A stretch of DNA of 9,980 nt from Verrucomicrobiota bacterium (GTDB lineage Bacteria > Verrucomicrobiota > Verrucomicrobiia > Chthoniobacterales > UBA10450): the NCBI GenBank assembly GCA_003218615.1, contig QHOD01000092.1, positions 1 to 9,980 of the forward strand, given 5' to 3'. This document shows positions 1 through 7,438 of this stretch, piece by piece. How positions within the stretch are numbered: position 1 is the stretch's first letter; every line of letters starts with the position of its first letter. The notes below the pieces were generated by a model, which was not told where the DNA came from, did not search any database, and was given only the letters and a program-made list of their open reading frames with translations. The position numbers and the translations under genes are program-made.

Positions 1-457
1 TGTTCACATTCCCATCACCTACGAAAAAACCATTCGCGACCACATGGCGATTGCACTTTGGCCATCCTGGATGGGCGCAATGTTGCTGGGCAGCCTCGGC
101 TTGCTTGCCTTCATCCTCGCTTCAATGGGGGTGTATGGAGTGATGGCTTACTCAGTCAGTCAACGCACACGCGAGTTAGGAATTCGGATGGCGCTCGGTG
201 CGCGAACCGGGCAGGTGATTCAATTGGTGTTGCGTCAAGGCATGTTCCTCGCCGCGATTGGACTGGGCTTTGGCTTGCTTGCCGCCTTCGGATCGACTCG
301 CCTCGCCGGATCCCTGCTTTACGGAGTTAATCCAAACGATCCGGTAATTTTTATTTGCGTGACTTCACTGCTCGCGCTTGCCGCGTTTGCGGCCTGCTAT
401 TTCCCCGCGCGTCGCGCTCTCAAAATCGACCCTATTATCGCATTACGCACTGAATGA
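1..457 (+). CDS. ABC-type permease, MacB/FtsX fold (ADOP-like), C-terminal part only
   Basis: This is the 3' end of a larger gene; the reading frame is open from base 2 and runs through the left edge, so the ATG at 44 is internal rather than the start. About 151 residues are visible. They hold three hydrophobic segments, at visible residues about 24-50, 80-105 and 114-134. Between the first two is the conserved cytoplasmic stretch QRTRELGIRMALGAR, and near the end comes the PARRALKIDPIIALRTE tail. That stretch and tail are hallmarks of the last FtsX domain in MacB-like permeases, and especially of the duplicated 'ADOP' permeases common in Acidobacteriota and Verrucomicrobiota. Such permeases sit in the inner membrane and work by mechanotransmission with an ATPase; the substrate cannot be deduced. 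No ATPase gene is visible here. About 176 bases without a gene follow, in which I see no clear terminator or promoter. Confidence 0.88.
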   Translation, partial: VHIPITYEKTIRDHMAIALWPSWMGAMLLGSLGLLAFILASMGVYGVMAYSVSQRTRELGIRMALGARTGQVIQLVLRQGMFLAAIGLGFGLLAAFGSTRLAGSLLYGVNPNDPVIFICVTSLLALAAFAACYFPARRALKIDPIIALRTE

Positions 458-633
458 CAGATTCCTCCTGCGATCTGCTTAACGTTATTTCGATCGCAAG
501 TGATCCGCGAAATCAAAGTTGAAACTGGAATAAGGAGCCGACCAATTTTCAATAGATTTCGCAGCAGCTTGCGTTGGCATCTCCTTCGCGTATGGGGGCC
601 TTGCGCGGTTCGTAATTCGTCTCACCATTCCCT

Positions 634-1386
634 ATGCGTTTACGCTTTGTAATCCTCCTCGTCTCTACCGCACTCATCGCCGCGAAGGGTTTTGCACAAG
701 ACAAGAATCAGCCGACCGTCGACGAGTTGGTTTCCAAAAATATCGAGGCCAAGGGCGGGGCCGATGCGCTGCATGCTCTTCAATCACTCCGTCTCAGCGG
801 AAAACTGCTGGTGAACGAGGGTCAGATCGAGCTTGCCTATCTCCAAACGAAAGAGCGACCAGGCGAGCTGCGCACCGAGGCGACGCTTCAGGGCATGACT
901 CAGATTGAGGCTTATGATGGAAAAGAGGGATGGAAAATCTCCCCGTTCCAGGGACGCAAGGATCCCGAAAAAATGTCGGCGGACGATCTAAAGCCTTTGA
1001 TGGAAGACGCGGAGATCGATGGACCACTAGTCGATTGGAAGGCCAAGGGAAGCACGGTCGATTATCTCGGGACTGAAGAAGTAGACGGAACGCTTGCTCA
1101 CAAATTAAAAGTGGTGCGCAAGAATGGGGACGTGAGCTTTGTCTACCTCGATCCTGATCACCTCCTGGAGATCCGGGTTCTGACTGGGCGCGTCAAACAC
1201 GGCGCATACGAGGAAGTTGAGACTGATCTTGGTGACTATGAGAAGACCGCTGGCGTATTCGTTCCGACCTCAATCGAGTCCGGGCGCAAAGGAGATCCGG
1301 ATAAGCAAAAGATCATCATCGACAAAGTCGAAGCTAATGTACCAGTTGACGACGCCATCTTTCATTTTCCACCAGCTCCCAAATAA
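634..1386 (+). CDS. Exported LolA-like (outer-membrane lipoprotein-sorting-protein-like) protein
   Basis: This is a 250-residue protein with a clear Sec signal peptide: MRLRF, a hydrophobic core, then a probable cut after residue 21 in the context KGFA/QD. The mature part opens with a VDELVSKNIEAKGGADAL helix. That helix-plus-glycine signature is seen at the start of many periplasmic proteins annotated as outer-membrane lipoprotein-sorting proteins. Alternating beta-strand-like segments follow, including YDGKEGWKISPF (94-105), YLDPDHLLEIRV (171-182) and a final DAIFHFPP (240-247). This is compatible with the LolA/RseB half-barrel fold, but there is no proof that it binds lipoproteins. No Shine-Dalgarno sequence precedes the ATG. 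The next gene begins 18 bases downstream on the same strand, so the two are probably co-transcribed and may act together in the envelope. The family assignment is by general resemblance. Confidence 0.85.
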   Translation: MRLRFVILLVSTALIAAKGFAQDKNQPTVDELVSKNIEAKGGADALHALQSLRLSGKLLVNEGQIELAYLQTKERPGELRTEATLQGMTQIEAYDGKEGWKISPFQGRKDPEKMSADDLKPLMEDAEIDGPLVDWKAKGSTVDYLGTEEVDGTLAHKLKVVRKNGDVSFVYLDPDHLLEIRVLTGRVKHGAYEEVETDLGDYEKTAGVFVPTSIESGRKGDPDKQKIIIDKVEANVPVDDAIFHFPPAPK

Positions 1387-1404
1387 ATTCCTTATCGGTT
1401 ACTC

Positions 1405-4400
1405 ATGCGTTCCTTGAAGTTTGTTCTGCCTTTTGCGCTGTTCCTTTGCACCGTTCTGTGCCGCGCTGAGGAAGCGCCCTATGGTTCCGCCACCATCTCC
1501 GGTCTTGGCGTGCGCAACATCGGTTCCGCAGCCATGAGCGGCCGGATCTCGGCGATTGCCGCAACACGGGAACCGTCCGGCAAAATCACGCTATTTGTCG
1601 GCGCGGCCAGCGGTGGTGTTTGGAAGTCTGACGATGGCGGCACCCGGTTTAGGCCGGTATTCGACGAGCAACCTGCACAGTCGATCGGCGCCATCGCTCT
1701 CGATCCAAAGAATTCGAAAAATGTTTGGGTCGGAACGGGTGAATCGTGGACGCGCAACACTGTTTCCATCGGCGATGGAATTCACAAGTCAACGGATGGC
1801 GGTGAAACCTGGACACATGCTGGCTTGGAAAACTCGGAGCGCATCGCAAAGATCGCCGTAAGTCCAAAGAATAGCGATACGGTTTTTGTGGCCGTGCCGG
1901 GAGCGCTCTGGAGTGACTCGCCGGATCGCGGCCTTTACAAGACGACCGATGGCGGCAAGACATGGAAACAAGTCCTAAAAGGCCCCAATCTTTCAACGGG
2001 CTGCACTTCGATTGCAGTCGATCCCAGCAACCCGGACGTCATGTTCGCCACGATGTGGGATTTCCGGCGCAAAGGATGGGAGTACCGATCCGGCGGCGAG
2101 AGTCCCACGGCGCCTTCGGCCAGCGGACTGTTTCGATCCATGGATGGCGGCAACACTTGGACGGAGATTACGCCTGAGGCCAACAAAGGTTTTCCGAAGA
2201 AGCCATATGGTCGCATCGCGGTGGCGATTGCCCCGTCGAATGCCAAACGCGTTTATGCTTTTGTCGAATCACCTGAAAGCGCGCTATTCGTTTCCGACGA
2301 TGGCGGCGTGACCTGGGACAAGCGCGACAAAAGCCAATGGATGGTGTGGCGTCCGTTCTACTTTGCGAATCTGATTGTCGATCCGAAAAATCCGGACCGC
2401 GTGTTCAAGCCTGACGGCGCACTGATCGTCAGTGACGACGGAGGCAGGAGCTTTGCGGTGGTGGGTGGTTTTCAAGGGACCCACGGTGATGCGCATGATG
2501 TCTGGATCGATCCCACCAACACGCAGGTTGTGTTTGTCGGTGACGATGGCGGGATGTGGTATTCCTACAATGGCGGCAGCAAATGGTGGAAAGGGAACAA
2601 TCTGCCGGTGTCGCAGTTCTATCACGTCAGCCTCGACGACAACGATCCCTACCGCGTCTATGGCGGTCTCCAGGACAACAGCTCGTGGGTGGGCGAATCG
2701 CAGTACCCGGGCGGCATCACCAACGCGCAGTGGGAAAACATGTACAACGGCGACGGTTTCTGGATGTTTCCCGATCCCGCTGATCCCGATTGCATCTATG
2801 CCGAATATCAAGGCGGCGAGATCGGGCGCGTGAACCGGCGCACCCACGAAGCGCGTAACATCAAGCCGCGGCCGGATTATAAGGAAAAACTCCGGTTCAA
2901 CTGGAATACGCCAATCGCTTTGTCGCCAAATGAAAAAGGGACGATCTACATCGGCGCGCAATTTTTGTTCCGCTCGCGCGATCATGGTCAGACCTGGGAG
3001 CGCATCTCGCCCGATCTGACTACGAACGATCCGCAAAAGCAGAAGCAGGAGCAATCCGGCGGCGTCACCGTGGACAATTCGTCCGCGGAAATGCACACGA
3101 CCATTTATTCAATCAGTGAATCGCCTAAAGATAAATCGCTGATCTGGGTTGGCACCGATGACGGCAACCTTCAGCTCACTCGCGACGGCGGCAAAAGCTG
3201 GACCAATGTTGTCGGCAACGTTCCCGGTTTGCCGAAGAATTCGTGGGTGAGCTGGGTGCAGGCGAGTAATTTCGATGCAGGCACTGCCTACGCTGCGTTT
3301 GATCGACATACGTTTGGCGACATGGCGCCGTACGTTTTTCGGACCACTGATTACGGCAAAACTTGGACACCGCTCGTCACGCCGCAAGATGTGAAAGGCG
3401 TTCGCGGCTACGCTCACGTCATCAAGGAAGACGTAGTGAAACCGGACCTGCTGTTTCTCGGGACCGAGTTCGGGCTCTGGGTCTCGATCGACGGCGGAAA
3501 GAACTGGGCGCAGTTCAAGGCCAACCATTTTCCCGCTGTTGCTGTTCGGGATCTGGCAATTCATCCGCGCGACAATGATCTCGTTCTTGCAACGCACGGT
3601 CGTGGCATTTGGATTGTCGATGACATCACACCGCTACGCGCTCTCACGTCCGATCTTTTGACGCAGGATGCCGCCTTTGTTTCAGCGCGTCCCGTGCAAC
3701 AGCGCATTGAAAGCAGCGGCGGTTGGGCCAATGGCGACGCCGTGTTTGTCGGCGATAATCCGCCGGACGCGGCCGTGATCACTTACTATCAGCGCGAGCG
3801 CCATCTTTTTGGACGATTGAAACTGGAAGTGTTGGACGCTTCCGGCCGCGTCATTGACGAACTGCCGGCCAGCAAACGGCCCGGCCTGAATCGCGTGATC
3901 TGGGCGATGCGCGCAAAGCCGCCGCGCGTGCCACCGGCCGCGCAGATTGCTTCCTTTGGAACGCGGGGACCGCGCCTCGTGCCCGGCGTGTACACCGTGC
4001 GACTCACAAAGGCTGGAAAGGTTTCGGAAACGAAGTTGACGGTCGGTCTTGATCGCCGGGCGAAATTTAGCGAAGCCGATCGCAAGGCCCAGTTCGATGC
4101 TGCGATGAAAGTCCATGCATTATTTGGCGACGAAAGCGCCTTGATGGATCGCATTCTTTCTTTGCGAAAAGCGTTGACCCAGAGTGGCGCGGCATTGCCC
4201 GAGGCTGATTCGCTCCACAAAAGTATCACCGACTTTGATGGGAAAGTTGACGGTGTGCGCAAGAAAATTGTCGCCACCACTGAAGGTGGCGCGATCACCG
4301 GGGAAGAGCGTTTGCGAGAACACACCGATCAGCTCTACGGAGCGATTCTGAGCTACGAAGGCAAACCCGGCGATTACGAGATCGCTTATATCGATACCTT

Positions 4401-4611
4401 AAAGCGAGAACTGGCCGATGTGACAAAAGAATTCGAACAATTGCTCGCGCAGGACCTGCCGCCGTTAAACGAATCGCTCAAAGTAAAAGGCCAGCAGCCG
4501 ATTACTCCATCGCCCGCCACCGTCAGCGTAAATGATGTCAAACATGGTTCGGATGCCGCGACGACAGCCACCAGTGCTCTGCTCCCAGCCAATTTTCGTT
4601 TGTTACATTGA
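1405..4611 (+). CDS. Large exported BNR/Asp-box beta-propeller protein (sortilin/VPS10-like, often labelled glycosyl hydrolase)
   Basis: This 1068-residue protein begins with a Sec signal peptide (residues 1-21, ending LCRA/EE). I count eleven Asp-box-like motifs (S/T-x-D-x-G-x-T/S-W or close variants), starting at residues 75, 129, 180, 245, 297, 343, 387, 524, 592, 647 and 694. Those at 343 and 387 are degenerate. The repeats imply one or two beta-propellers covering about residues 30-740, closed by GRGIWIVDD (732-740). The C-terminal 320 residues differ: a beta-rich segment with VPGVYTVRLTKAGK (859-872), then a helical region (885-1020), then a low-complexity tail. Relatives are often annotated 'glycosyl hydrolase', but Asp boxes are structural and no sialidase active site (Arg triad) is evident, so I assign no enzyme activity. 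It follows the LolA-like gene by 18 bases. Its stop lies two bases from the convergent tRNA gene. The ATG at 1405 has no Shine-Dalgarno sequence but places the signal peptide correctly. Confidence 0.9.
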   Translation: MRSLKFVLPFALFLCTVLCRAEEAPYGSATISGLGVRNIGSAAMSGRISAIAATREPSGKITLFVGAASGGVWKSDDGGTRFRPVFDEQPAQSIGAIALDPKNSKNVWVGTGESWTRNTVSIGDGIHKSTDGGETWTHAGLENSERIAKIAVSPKNSDTVFVAVPGALWSDSPDRGLYKTTDGGKTWKQVLKGPNLSTGCTSIAVDPSNPDVMFATMWDFRRKGWEYRSGGESPTAPSASGLFRSMDGGNTWTEITPEANKGFPKKPYGRIAVAIAPSNAKRVYAFVESPESALFVSDDGGVTWDKRDKSQWMVWRPFYFANLIVDPKNPDRVFKPDGALIVSDDGGRSFAVVGGFQGTHGDAHDVWIDPTNTQVVFVGDDGGMWYSYNGGSKWWKGNNLPVSQFYHVSLDDNDPYRVYGGLQDNSSWVGESQYPGGITNAQWENMYNGDGFWMFPDPADPDCIYAEYQGGEIGRVNRRTHEARNIKPRPDYKEKLRFNWNTPIALSPNEKGTIYIGAQFLFRSRDHGQTWERISPDLTTNDPQKQKQEQSGGVTVDNSSAEMHTTIYSISESPKDKSLIWVGTDDGNLQLTRDGGKSWTNVVGNVPGLPKNSWVSWVQASNFDAGTAYAAFDRHTFGDMAPYVFRTTDYGKTWTPLVTPQDVKGVRGYAHVIKEDVVKPDLLFLGTEFGLWVSIDGGKNWAQFKANHFPAVAVRDLAIHPRDNDLVLATHGRGIWIVDDITPLRALTSDLLTQDAAFVSARPVQQRIESSGGWANGDAVFVGDNPPDAAVITYYQRERHLFGRLKLEVLDASGRVIDELPASKRPGLNRVIWAMRAKPPRVPPAAQIASFGTRGPRLVPGVYTVRLTKAGKVSETKLTVGLDRRAKFSEADRKAQFDAAMKVHALFGDESALMDRILSLRKALTQSGAALPEADSLHKSITDFDGKVDGVRKKIVATTEGGAITGEERLREHTDQLYGAILSYEGKPGDYEIAYIDTLKRELADVTKEFEQLLAQDLPPLNESLKVKGQQPITPSPATVSVNDVKHGSDAATTATSALLPANFRLLH

Positions 4612-4613
4612 AA

Positions 4614-4686
4614 TGGAGGTAAGGGGATTCGAACCCCTGGCCTTCTCATTGCGAACGAGACGCTCTACCAGCTGAGCTATACCCCC
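4614..4686 (-). tRNA. tRNA-Ala (anticodon CGC)
   Basis: Read on the minus strand this folds as a complete 73-nt cloverleaf. The acceptor arm is GGGGGTA against TACCTCC with a G3-U70 wobble pair, the main identity element of alanine tRNA. The D arm is GCTC/GAGC. The anticodon stem is TCTCG/TGAGA with loop TTCGCAA, giving anticodon CGC, which reads GCG codons. The variable region has five bases, the T arm is AGGGG-TTCGAAT-CCCCT, and the discriminator is A73 at base 4614. The CCA end is not encoded, because TTT follows. The 3' end is two bases from the stop codon of the convergent propeller gene. Confidence 0.97.
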
Positions 4687-4701
4687 GTTATCAGCGACCG
4701 A

Positions 4702-4732
4702 AGATTAGCACGGCCTGCCAATTTTTCATCAA
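4702..4732 (-). promoter_or_regulatory. Possible promoter of tRNA-Ala
   Basis: On the minus strand, upstream of the tRNA, there is a TAATCT -10-like hexamer (4702-4707). It is preceded by TGC, an extended -10 arrangement. A TTGATG -35-like hexamer lies at 4727-4732, with a rather long spacer of 19 bases. The predicted transcript start would lie a few bases before the mature tRNA 5' end at 4686. This rests only on consensus matching. Confidence 0.35.
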
Positions 4733-4837
4733 GCGAACGCAGGCTTGCTTTCGCCGTCTCAAATCATTAGACCGTTGAAGAAGGTTGCACCTGATCTAGT
4801 CCCTTAACCGAACTCTGTAGCGATTTCCGAATTCAAT

Positions 4838-4842
4838 AAGGA
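4838..4842 (+). promoter_or_regulatory. Ribosome binding site (AAGGA)
   Basis: AAGGA sits eight bases before the ATG at 4851 and supports that start. It is the clearest Shine-Dalgarno sequence in the window; most other genes here have none. Confidence 0.6.
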
Positions 4843-4850
4843 CCCAAAGT

Positions 4851-5312
4851 ATGAAGACCAAAACCTGCGTCATGAGCGGCGTCTGCGTTGTTGCTGTTGC
4901 CCTTTGCACATTGGCTAGCGCACAAACGCCCCGCACATCGAGTTCACCGTCGGCCTCTCCAAAAACGGCTGCTTCACCGGCCGGTTCGGCTGCGAAGCAG
5001 GGCACACGCCCACTTCCGTTTCACGGAATGATCTCGGCGGTCGATCAAAATGCGAAGACGTTCACGATCGCAGGTAAAAAGCAATCGCGCACCTTTACAG
5101 TCACTGACAAGACTTCCATTACCAAGGGTGCAAAGACTGCGACGATGCAAGACATCACCGACAACGAAGAGGCCAGCGGCTCGTATTGGAAGAATGCTGA
5201 CGGTTTACTCGAAGCTAAAATGGTGAAACTTGGGCCGATGGGTGCAAAGAAGGCCAAGAACTCGCCACCGCCAGCTGCTTCAGCGATCGCCTCGCCGGCC
5301 CCGAAACCATAA
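4851..5312 (+). CDS. Small secreted protein with Pro/Ser/Ala-rich linker and a DUF5666-like beta domain
   Basis: This is a 153-residue protein with a Sec signal peptide (MKTKT, hydrophobic core, cut near LASA/QT at residue 24). A disordered Ser/Pro/Ala/Thr-rich stretch (25-54) follows. A compact domain comes next (55-129) with the pattern FHGMISAVDQNAKTFTI, then FTVTDKTSI and ASGSYWKNADGLLEAKMVKLG. That layout of short beta-strands, a statement of 'what the value is' followed by a strand pair, resembles small OB-like domains grouped under DUF5666 and similar families. The tail (130-153) is again Ala/Pro-rich with a few lysines. No catalytic or metal-binding residues stand out, so the function is unknown; it is probably periplasmic or surface-associated. 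It stands alone, with a convergent gene downstream and a tRNA gene diverging upstream. Confidence 0.82.
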   Translation: MKTKTCVMSGVCVVAVALCTLASAQTPRTSSSPSASPKTAASPAGSAAKQGTRPLPFHGMISAVDQNAKTFTIAGKKQSRTFTVTDKTSITKGAKTATMQDITDNEEASGSYWKNADGLLEAKMVKLGPMGAKKAKNSPPPAASAIASPAPKP

Positions 5313-5334
5313 ACCGATGTGAACGGTAGAGGTA

Positions 5335-5356
5335 GGGCGATTAATCTCAATCGCCC
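5335..5356. terminator. Perfect 8-bp inverted repeat between convergent genes, possible bidirectional terminator
   Basis: GGGCGATT (5335-5342) and AATCGCCC (5349-5356) form a perfect 8-bp stem with a 6-base loop, 22 bases after the stop codon of the secreted protein gene. A second, weaker stem follows (GCGGT 5361-5365 with ACCGC 5373-5377). The location between two convergent genes fits a terminator working in both directions. There is no T-tract on either strand, so it is not a standard intrinsic terminator. It could instead be an RNA 3'-end stabiliser or a dispersed palindromic repeat. Confidence 0.45.
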
Positions 5357-5392
5357 GCGGGCGGTTCGGGTGACCGCTCTTAGTATGGCGCG

Positions 5393-6043
5393 TCAGATTT
5401 CTATTCCTTCGCCGGTTGCTTTTAAAGCGGCGCGAAGATCGACAACAAACCGTTTGTATTCGCGTTCGCGCGATTGTTCATCGGGTTGTCGAAGCAGGGA
5501 CGATGGATGAACCGTGGCGAGGACTCGCGGCGCAAACTTGGACGACAGAACTTTGCCGCGCTCGCGCGTTACGCGAAACGAGGGACCGAAGATCGCCTGA
5601 GCGGCTGTCGCGCCGAGACAGACCAATAACTTCGGTTTCACCAGGCGTAGCTCTGCCTCAAGCCACGGACGGCACGCCGCGATCTCGCGCGAGTTGGGTT
5701 TTTGATGAATACGACGCTTTCCCCGCGGCTCCCACTTAAAATGCTTTACCGCATTCGTGACGTAAACTTCCTTGCGATCGATTCCTGCTTCTTCGAGCGC
5801 GCGGTCCATGATTTTCCCGGCGGGTCCGACGAACGGTTTGCCGGCGACGTCCTCGTAATCTCCCGGTTGCTCACCGACCAGCATGATCGGCGCGTCCTTC
5901 GGGCCTTCGCCAAACACAGTTTGCGTGGCGCGCTTGTAGAGATGACACGCGGTGCATTCGCGCGCCGCTTCGCGCACTTCCGCTAAACTGGATGTATCCG
6001 GCGGCGTCGCCGGCCGCGCATATTCCTCAGTCGTTGCTGGCAT
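5393..6043 (-). CDS. udgX: UdgX-type uracil-DNA glycosylase (covalent uracil-DNA binding protein)
   Basis: This is a 216-residue protein of the uracil-DNA glycosylase superfamily, close to family 4. Motif A is GEQPGDYED (57-65), with the Q typical of UdgX where family 4 has E or A. It is followed by PFVGPAGKIMD and YVTNAVKHF (94-102). The insert RGKRRIH (107-113) is the hallmark R-loop of UdgX. In the Mycobacterium smegmatis protein the loop histidine becomes covalently attached to the deoxyribose after uracil release; here this would be H113. Motif 3 is HPSSLLR (179-185). Iron-sulfur cluster cysteines are visible at C30, C33 and C124. The place of the third family-4 cysteine is H101, a position that is also His in UdgX as far as I recall. 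Expected role: tight binding to uracil in single-stranded DNA, in repair or damage tolerance. No Shine-Dalgarno sequence precedes the ATG. A GNAT gene diverges 47 bases away. Confidence 0.94.
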   Translation of the reverse strand: MPATTEEYARPATPPDTSSLAEVREAARECTACHLYKRATQTVFGEGPKDAPIMLVGEQPGDYEDVAGKPFVGPAGKIMDRALEEAGIDRKEVYVTNAVKHFKWEPRGKRRIHQKPNSREIAACRPWLEAELRLVKPKLLVCLGATAAQAIFGPSFRVTRERGKVLSSKFAPRVLATVHPSSLLRQPDEQSREREYKRFVVDLRAALKATGEGIEI

Positions 6044-6090
6044 ATCGATTATGAATCGAAACTCGCTGAGTGTTCGTGTTCATTATCCGA

Positions 6091-6621
6091 ATGCCGGTTC
6101 TCGAAACCGCCCGCTTAACTCTTCGCCCGTTCCGCGAGAAAGATGTCGATCGTTTGGCAGAGCTAATGGCCAACACGGATTTCATGCGCTTTTCGCTTGG
6201 CGTTTTCTCACGCGAGCAAACGGCTGCGTTTCTGAAAAAGCTCATGGACTGGGAGCGTCGGGGGCTGCCCTCTCAATTCGCGGTGATCCATCGCGGGTCG
6301 AATCGATTGATCGGTTATTGCGGGTTTTTTCACCAACAGGTCGATGGAAGAGACGAAATCGAAATTGGGTATCGGCTTCATCCTGATTACTGGCGCCGGG
6401 GACTTGCCACCGAAGCGGCACAAGCTGTGCGCGACTACGGGTTTGGCGATTTAAGATTGCCGCGTGTGATTTCGCTGATTCATCCCGATAATCTGCCGTC
6501 ACGCCGTGTTGCCGAGAAAAACGCGATGAAGCTCGAGAGAGAAACAGTGTTTAAAGGATTTCCGACGCAGGTTTTTGCACTGTCGCGGGAGGAGTGGCTG
6601 GCGAAGCGTGCCTGCGAATGA
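6091..6621 (+). CDS. GNAT-family N-acetyltransferase (RimJ/RimL-like)
   Basis: This 176-residue protein has the full layout of the Acetyltransf_3 (RimJ/RimL) type. LETARLTLRPF (4-14) opens the fold. Strands around IGYCGFF (74-80) and EIEIGYRLHPDYW (89-101) lead into the acetyl-CoA pyrophosphate loop RRGLATEAA (102-110). HPDNLPSRRVAEKNAMK (131-147) is the usual N-x-x-S-x-R-V-x-E-K motif. Such enzymes transfer acetyl from acetyl-CoA to an amine on a protein N-terminus, antibiotic or small molecule; the acceptor cannot be told from sequence. I chose ATG 6091 because family members normally begin just before LETARL; a GTG in frame at 6070 would add seven residues. No Shine-Dalgarno sequence is seen for either. 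The last 71 bases overlap the 3' end of parA on the other strand. Confidence 0.88.
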   Translation: MPVLETARLTLRPFREKDVDRLAELMANTDFMRFSLGVFSREQTAAFLKKLMDWERRGLPSQFAVIHRGSNRLIGYCGFFHQQVDGRDEIEIGYRLHPDYWRRGLATEAAQAVRDYGFGDLRLPRVISLIHPDNLPSRRVAEKNAMKLERETVFKGFPTQVFALSREEWLAKRACE

Positions 6622-7369
6622 ATTCCTGCGCCAGTGCGCGATAAGCGATTGCGCCTGCTCCATTAGGATCGTACTCGATGATGGTTTTGCCGAAGCTTGG
6701 CGCTTCACTCAAACGAACGCTTCGCGGAATTACGGTCTCGTATACGCGCTCGCCAAAGTGCTCCCGCACATCGGCCACCACTTGTGCGCTGAGCCTCGTT
6801 CGACCGTCGAACATCGTCATGACAATGCCACCGAGTTGGAGGCTCTTGTTCGCGCCGGAATCGCGCACTTGCTCGATCAGTCGCACAATTTTGACCAAAC
6901 CCTCAAGCGCGAAATATTCGCATTGTATCGGGGTCAGCAGTTCATCCGCGGCGGCGAGCGCGTTGCTCATCAGGATACCAAGCGACGGCGGACAATCCAG
7001 TAGAACGAAATCAAACGTCCCGTCGCTCTGCAACGGTTTGAGCGTCTCTGCCAGGCGCGTGAGATGATCCGGCATACGCGCGATTTCGACCTCGACACCG
7101 GCCAGATCGAGATCCGCCGGCACGATAAACAGGTCGTCGCGCCGGGTGGGAAAAATTTTTTCGGTAATGGAAGCCTCGCCAAGTAACGGGTCGTATAAGC
7201 TGATTTCCTCGACTCCTTCCAAACCAAATGAGCTGGTGGCGTTTGCTTGTGGATCAAGATCGACAAGCAAAATGCGATGGCCCAGCTCGGCCAGCGCGGA
7301 GCCGAGATTTACGGCGGTGGTCGTTTTGCCGACGCCGCCTTTTTGGTTAGCGATAGCGACGATTTTCAT
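6551..7369 (-). CDS. parA: ParA/Soj-family chromosome partitioning ATPase
   Basis: This 272-residue protein begins MKIVAIANQKGGVGKTTT. The deviant Walker A motif KGGVGKTTT (10-18) includes the signature lysine K10 that completes the ATPase site across the dimer. Walker A' is LLVDLDPQAN (34-43) and Walker B is FVLLDCPP (121-128). EYFALEGL (151-158) and PRSVRLSEAPSFGK (215-228) are typical of chromosomal Soj/ParA. Soj-type proteins bind DNA non-specifically as ATP dimers, and ParB stimulates their ATPase to move origins. There is no N-terminal helix-turn-helix, so this is the short chromosomal type and not the long plasmid type. The C-terminus is about 17 residues longer than usual and Pro/Ala/Thr-rich (256-272); this extension lies in the part overlapping the GNAT gene. 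No parB follows and I found no parS-like palindrome. The gene diverges from the crotonase gene, with about 69 bases between starts. Confidence 0.95.
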   Translation of the reverse strand: MKIVAIANQKGGVGKTTTAVNLGSALAELGHRILLVDLDPQANATSSFGLEGVEEISLYDPLLGEASITEKIFPTRRDDLFIVPADLDLAGVEVEIARMPDHLTRLAETLKPLQSDGTFDFVLLDCPPSLGILMSNALAAADELLTPIQCEYFALEGLVKIVRLIEQVRDSGANKSLQLGGIVMTMFDGRTRLSAQVVADVREHFGERVYETVIPRSVRLSEAPSFGKTIIEYDPNGAGAIAYRALAQEFIRRHASPATPPATVQKPASEIL

Positions 7370-7438
7370 TCGGGTCTGCGCACTTTCTTCGAACCGGTAC
7401 CGCCCCCGAAAGCGTTCGGGCCTGAAGAGCCATTACTC

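Noticed and set aside
44..457. ATG 44 as the real start of a short permease
   Set aside because: The frame is open to the window edge and the codons before ATG 44 read like the family's periplasmic domain end, so the gene is cut by the window.
458..633. Promoter or small RNA in the gap before the LolA-like gene
   Set aside because: Only poor matches to -35/-10 elements (for example TTGCGT and TATGGG spaced 16 bases) and no stable hairpin with a T-tract.
2284..3096. Long open frame of 270 codons on the minus strand inside the propeller gene
   Set aside because: It is fully antisense to a gene with clear repeats and signal peptide, has no recognisable family features, and such frames arise from codon bias at this GC content.
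3109..3597. Minus-strand open frame of 162 codons inside the propeller gene
   Set aside because: Same reason: antisense shadow with no family resemblance.
4614..4640. tRNA 3' end as an attachment site for an integrated element
   Set aside because: No second copy of the tRNA 3' sequence, no integrase and no foreign-looking genes are present; the only partial match (eight bases, near 9839) is chance.
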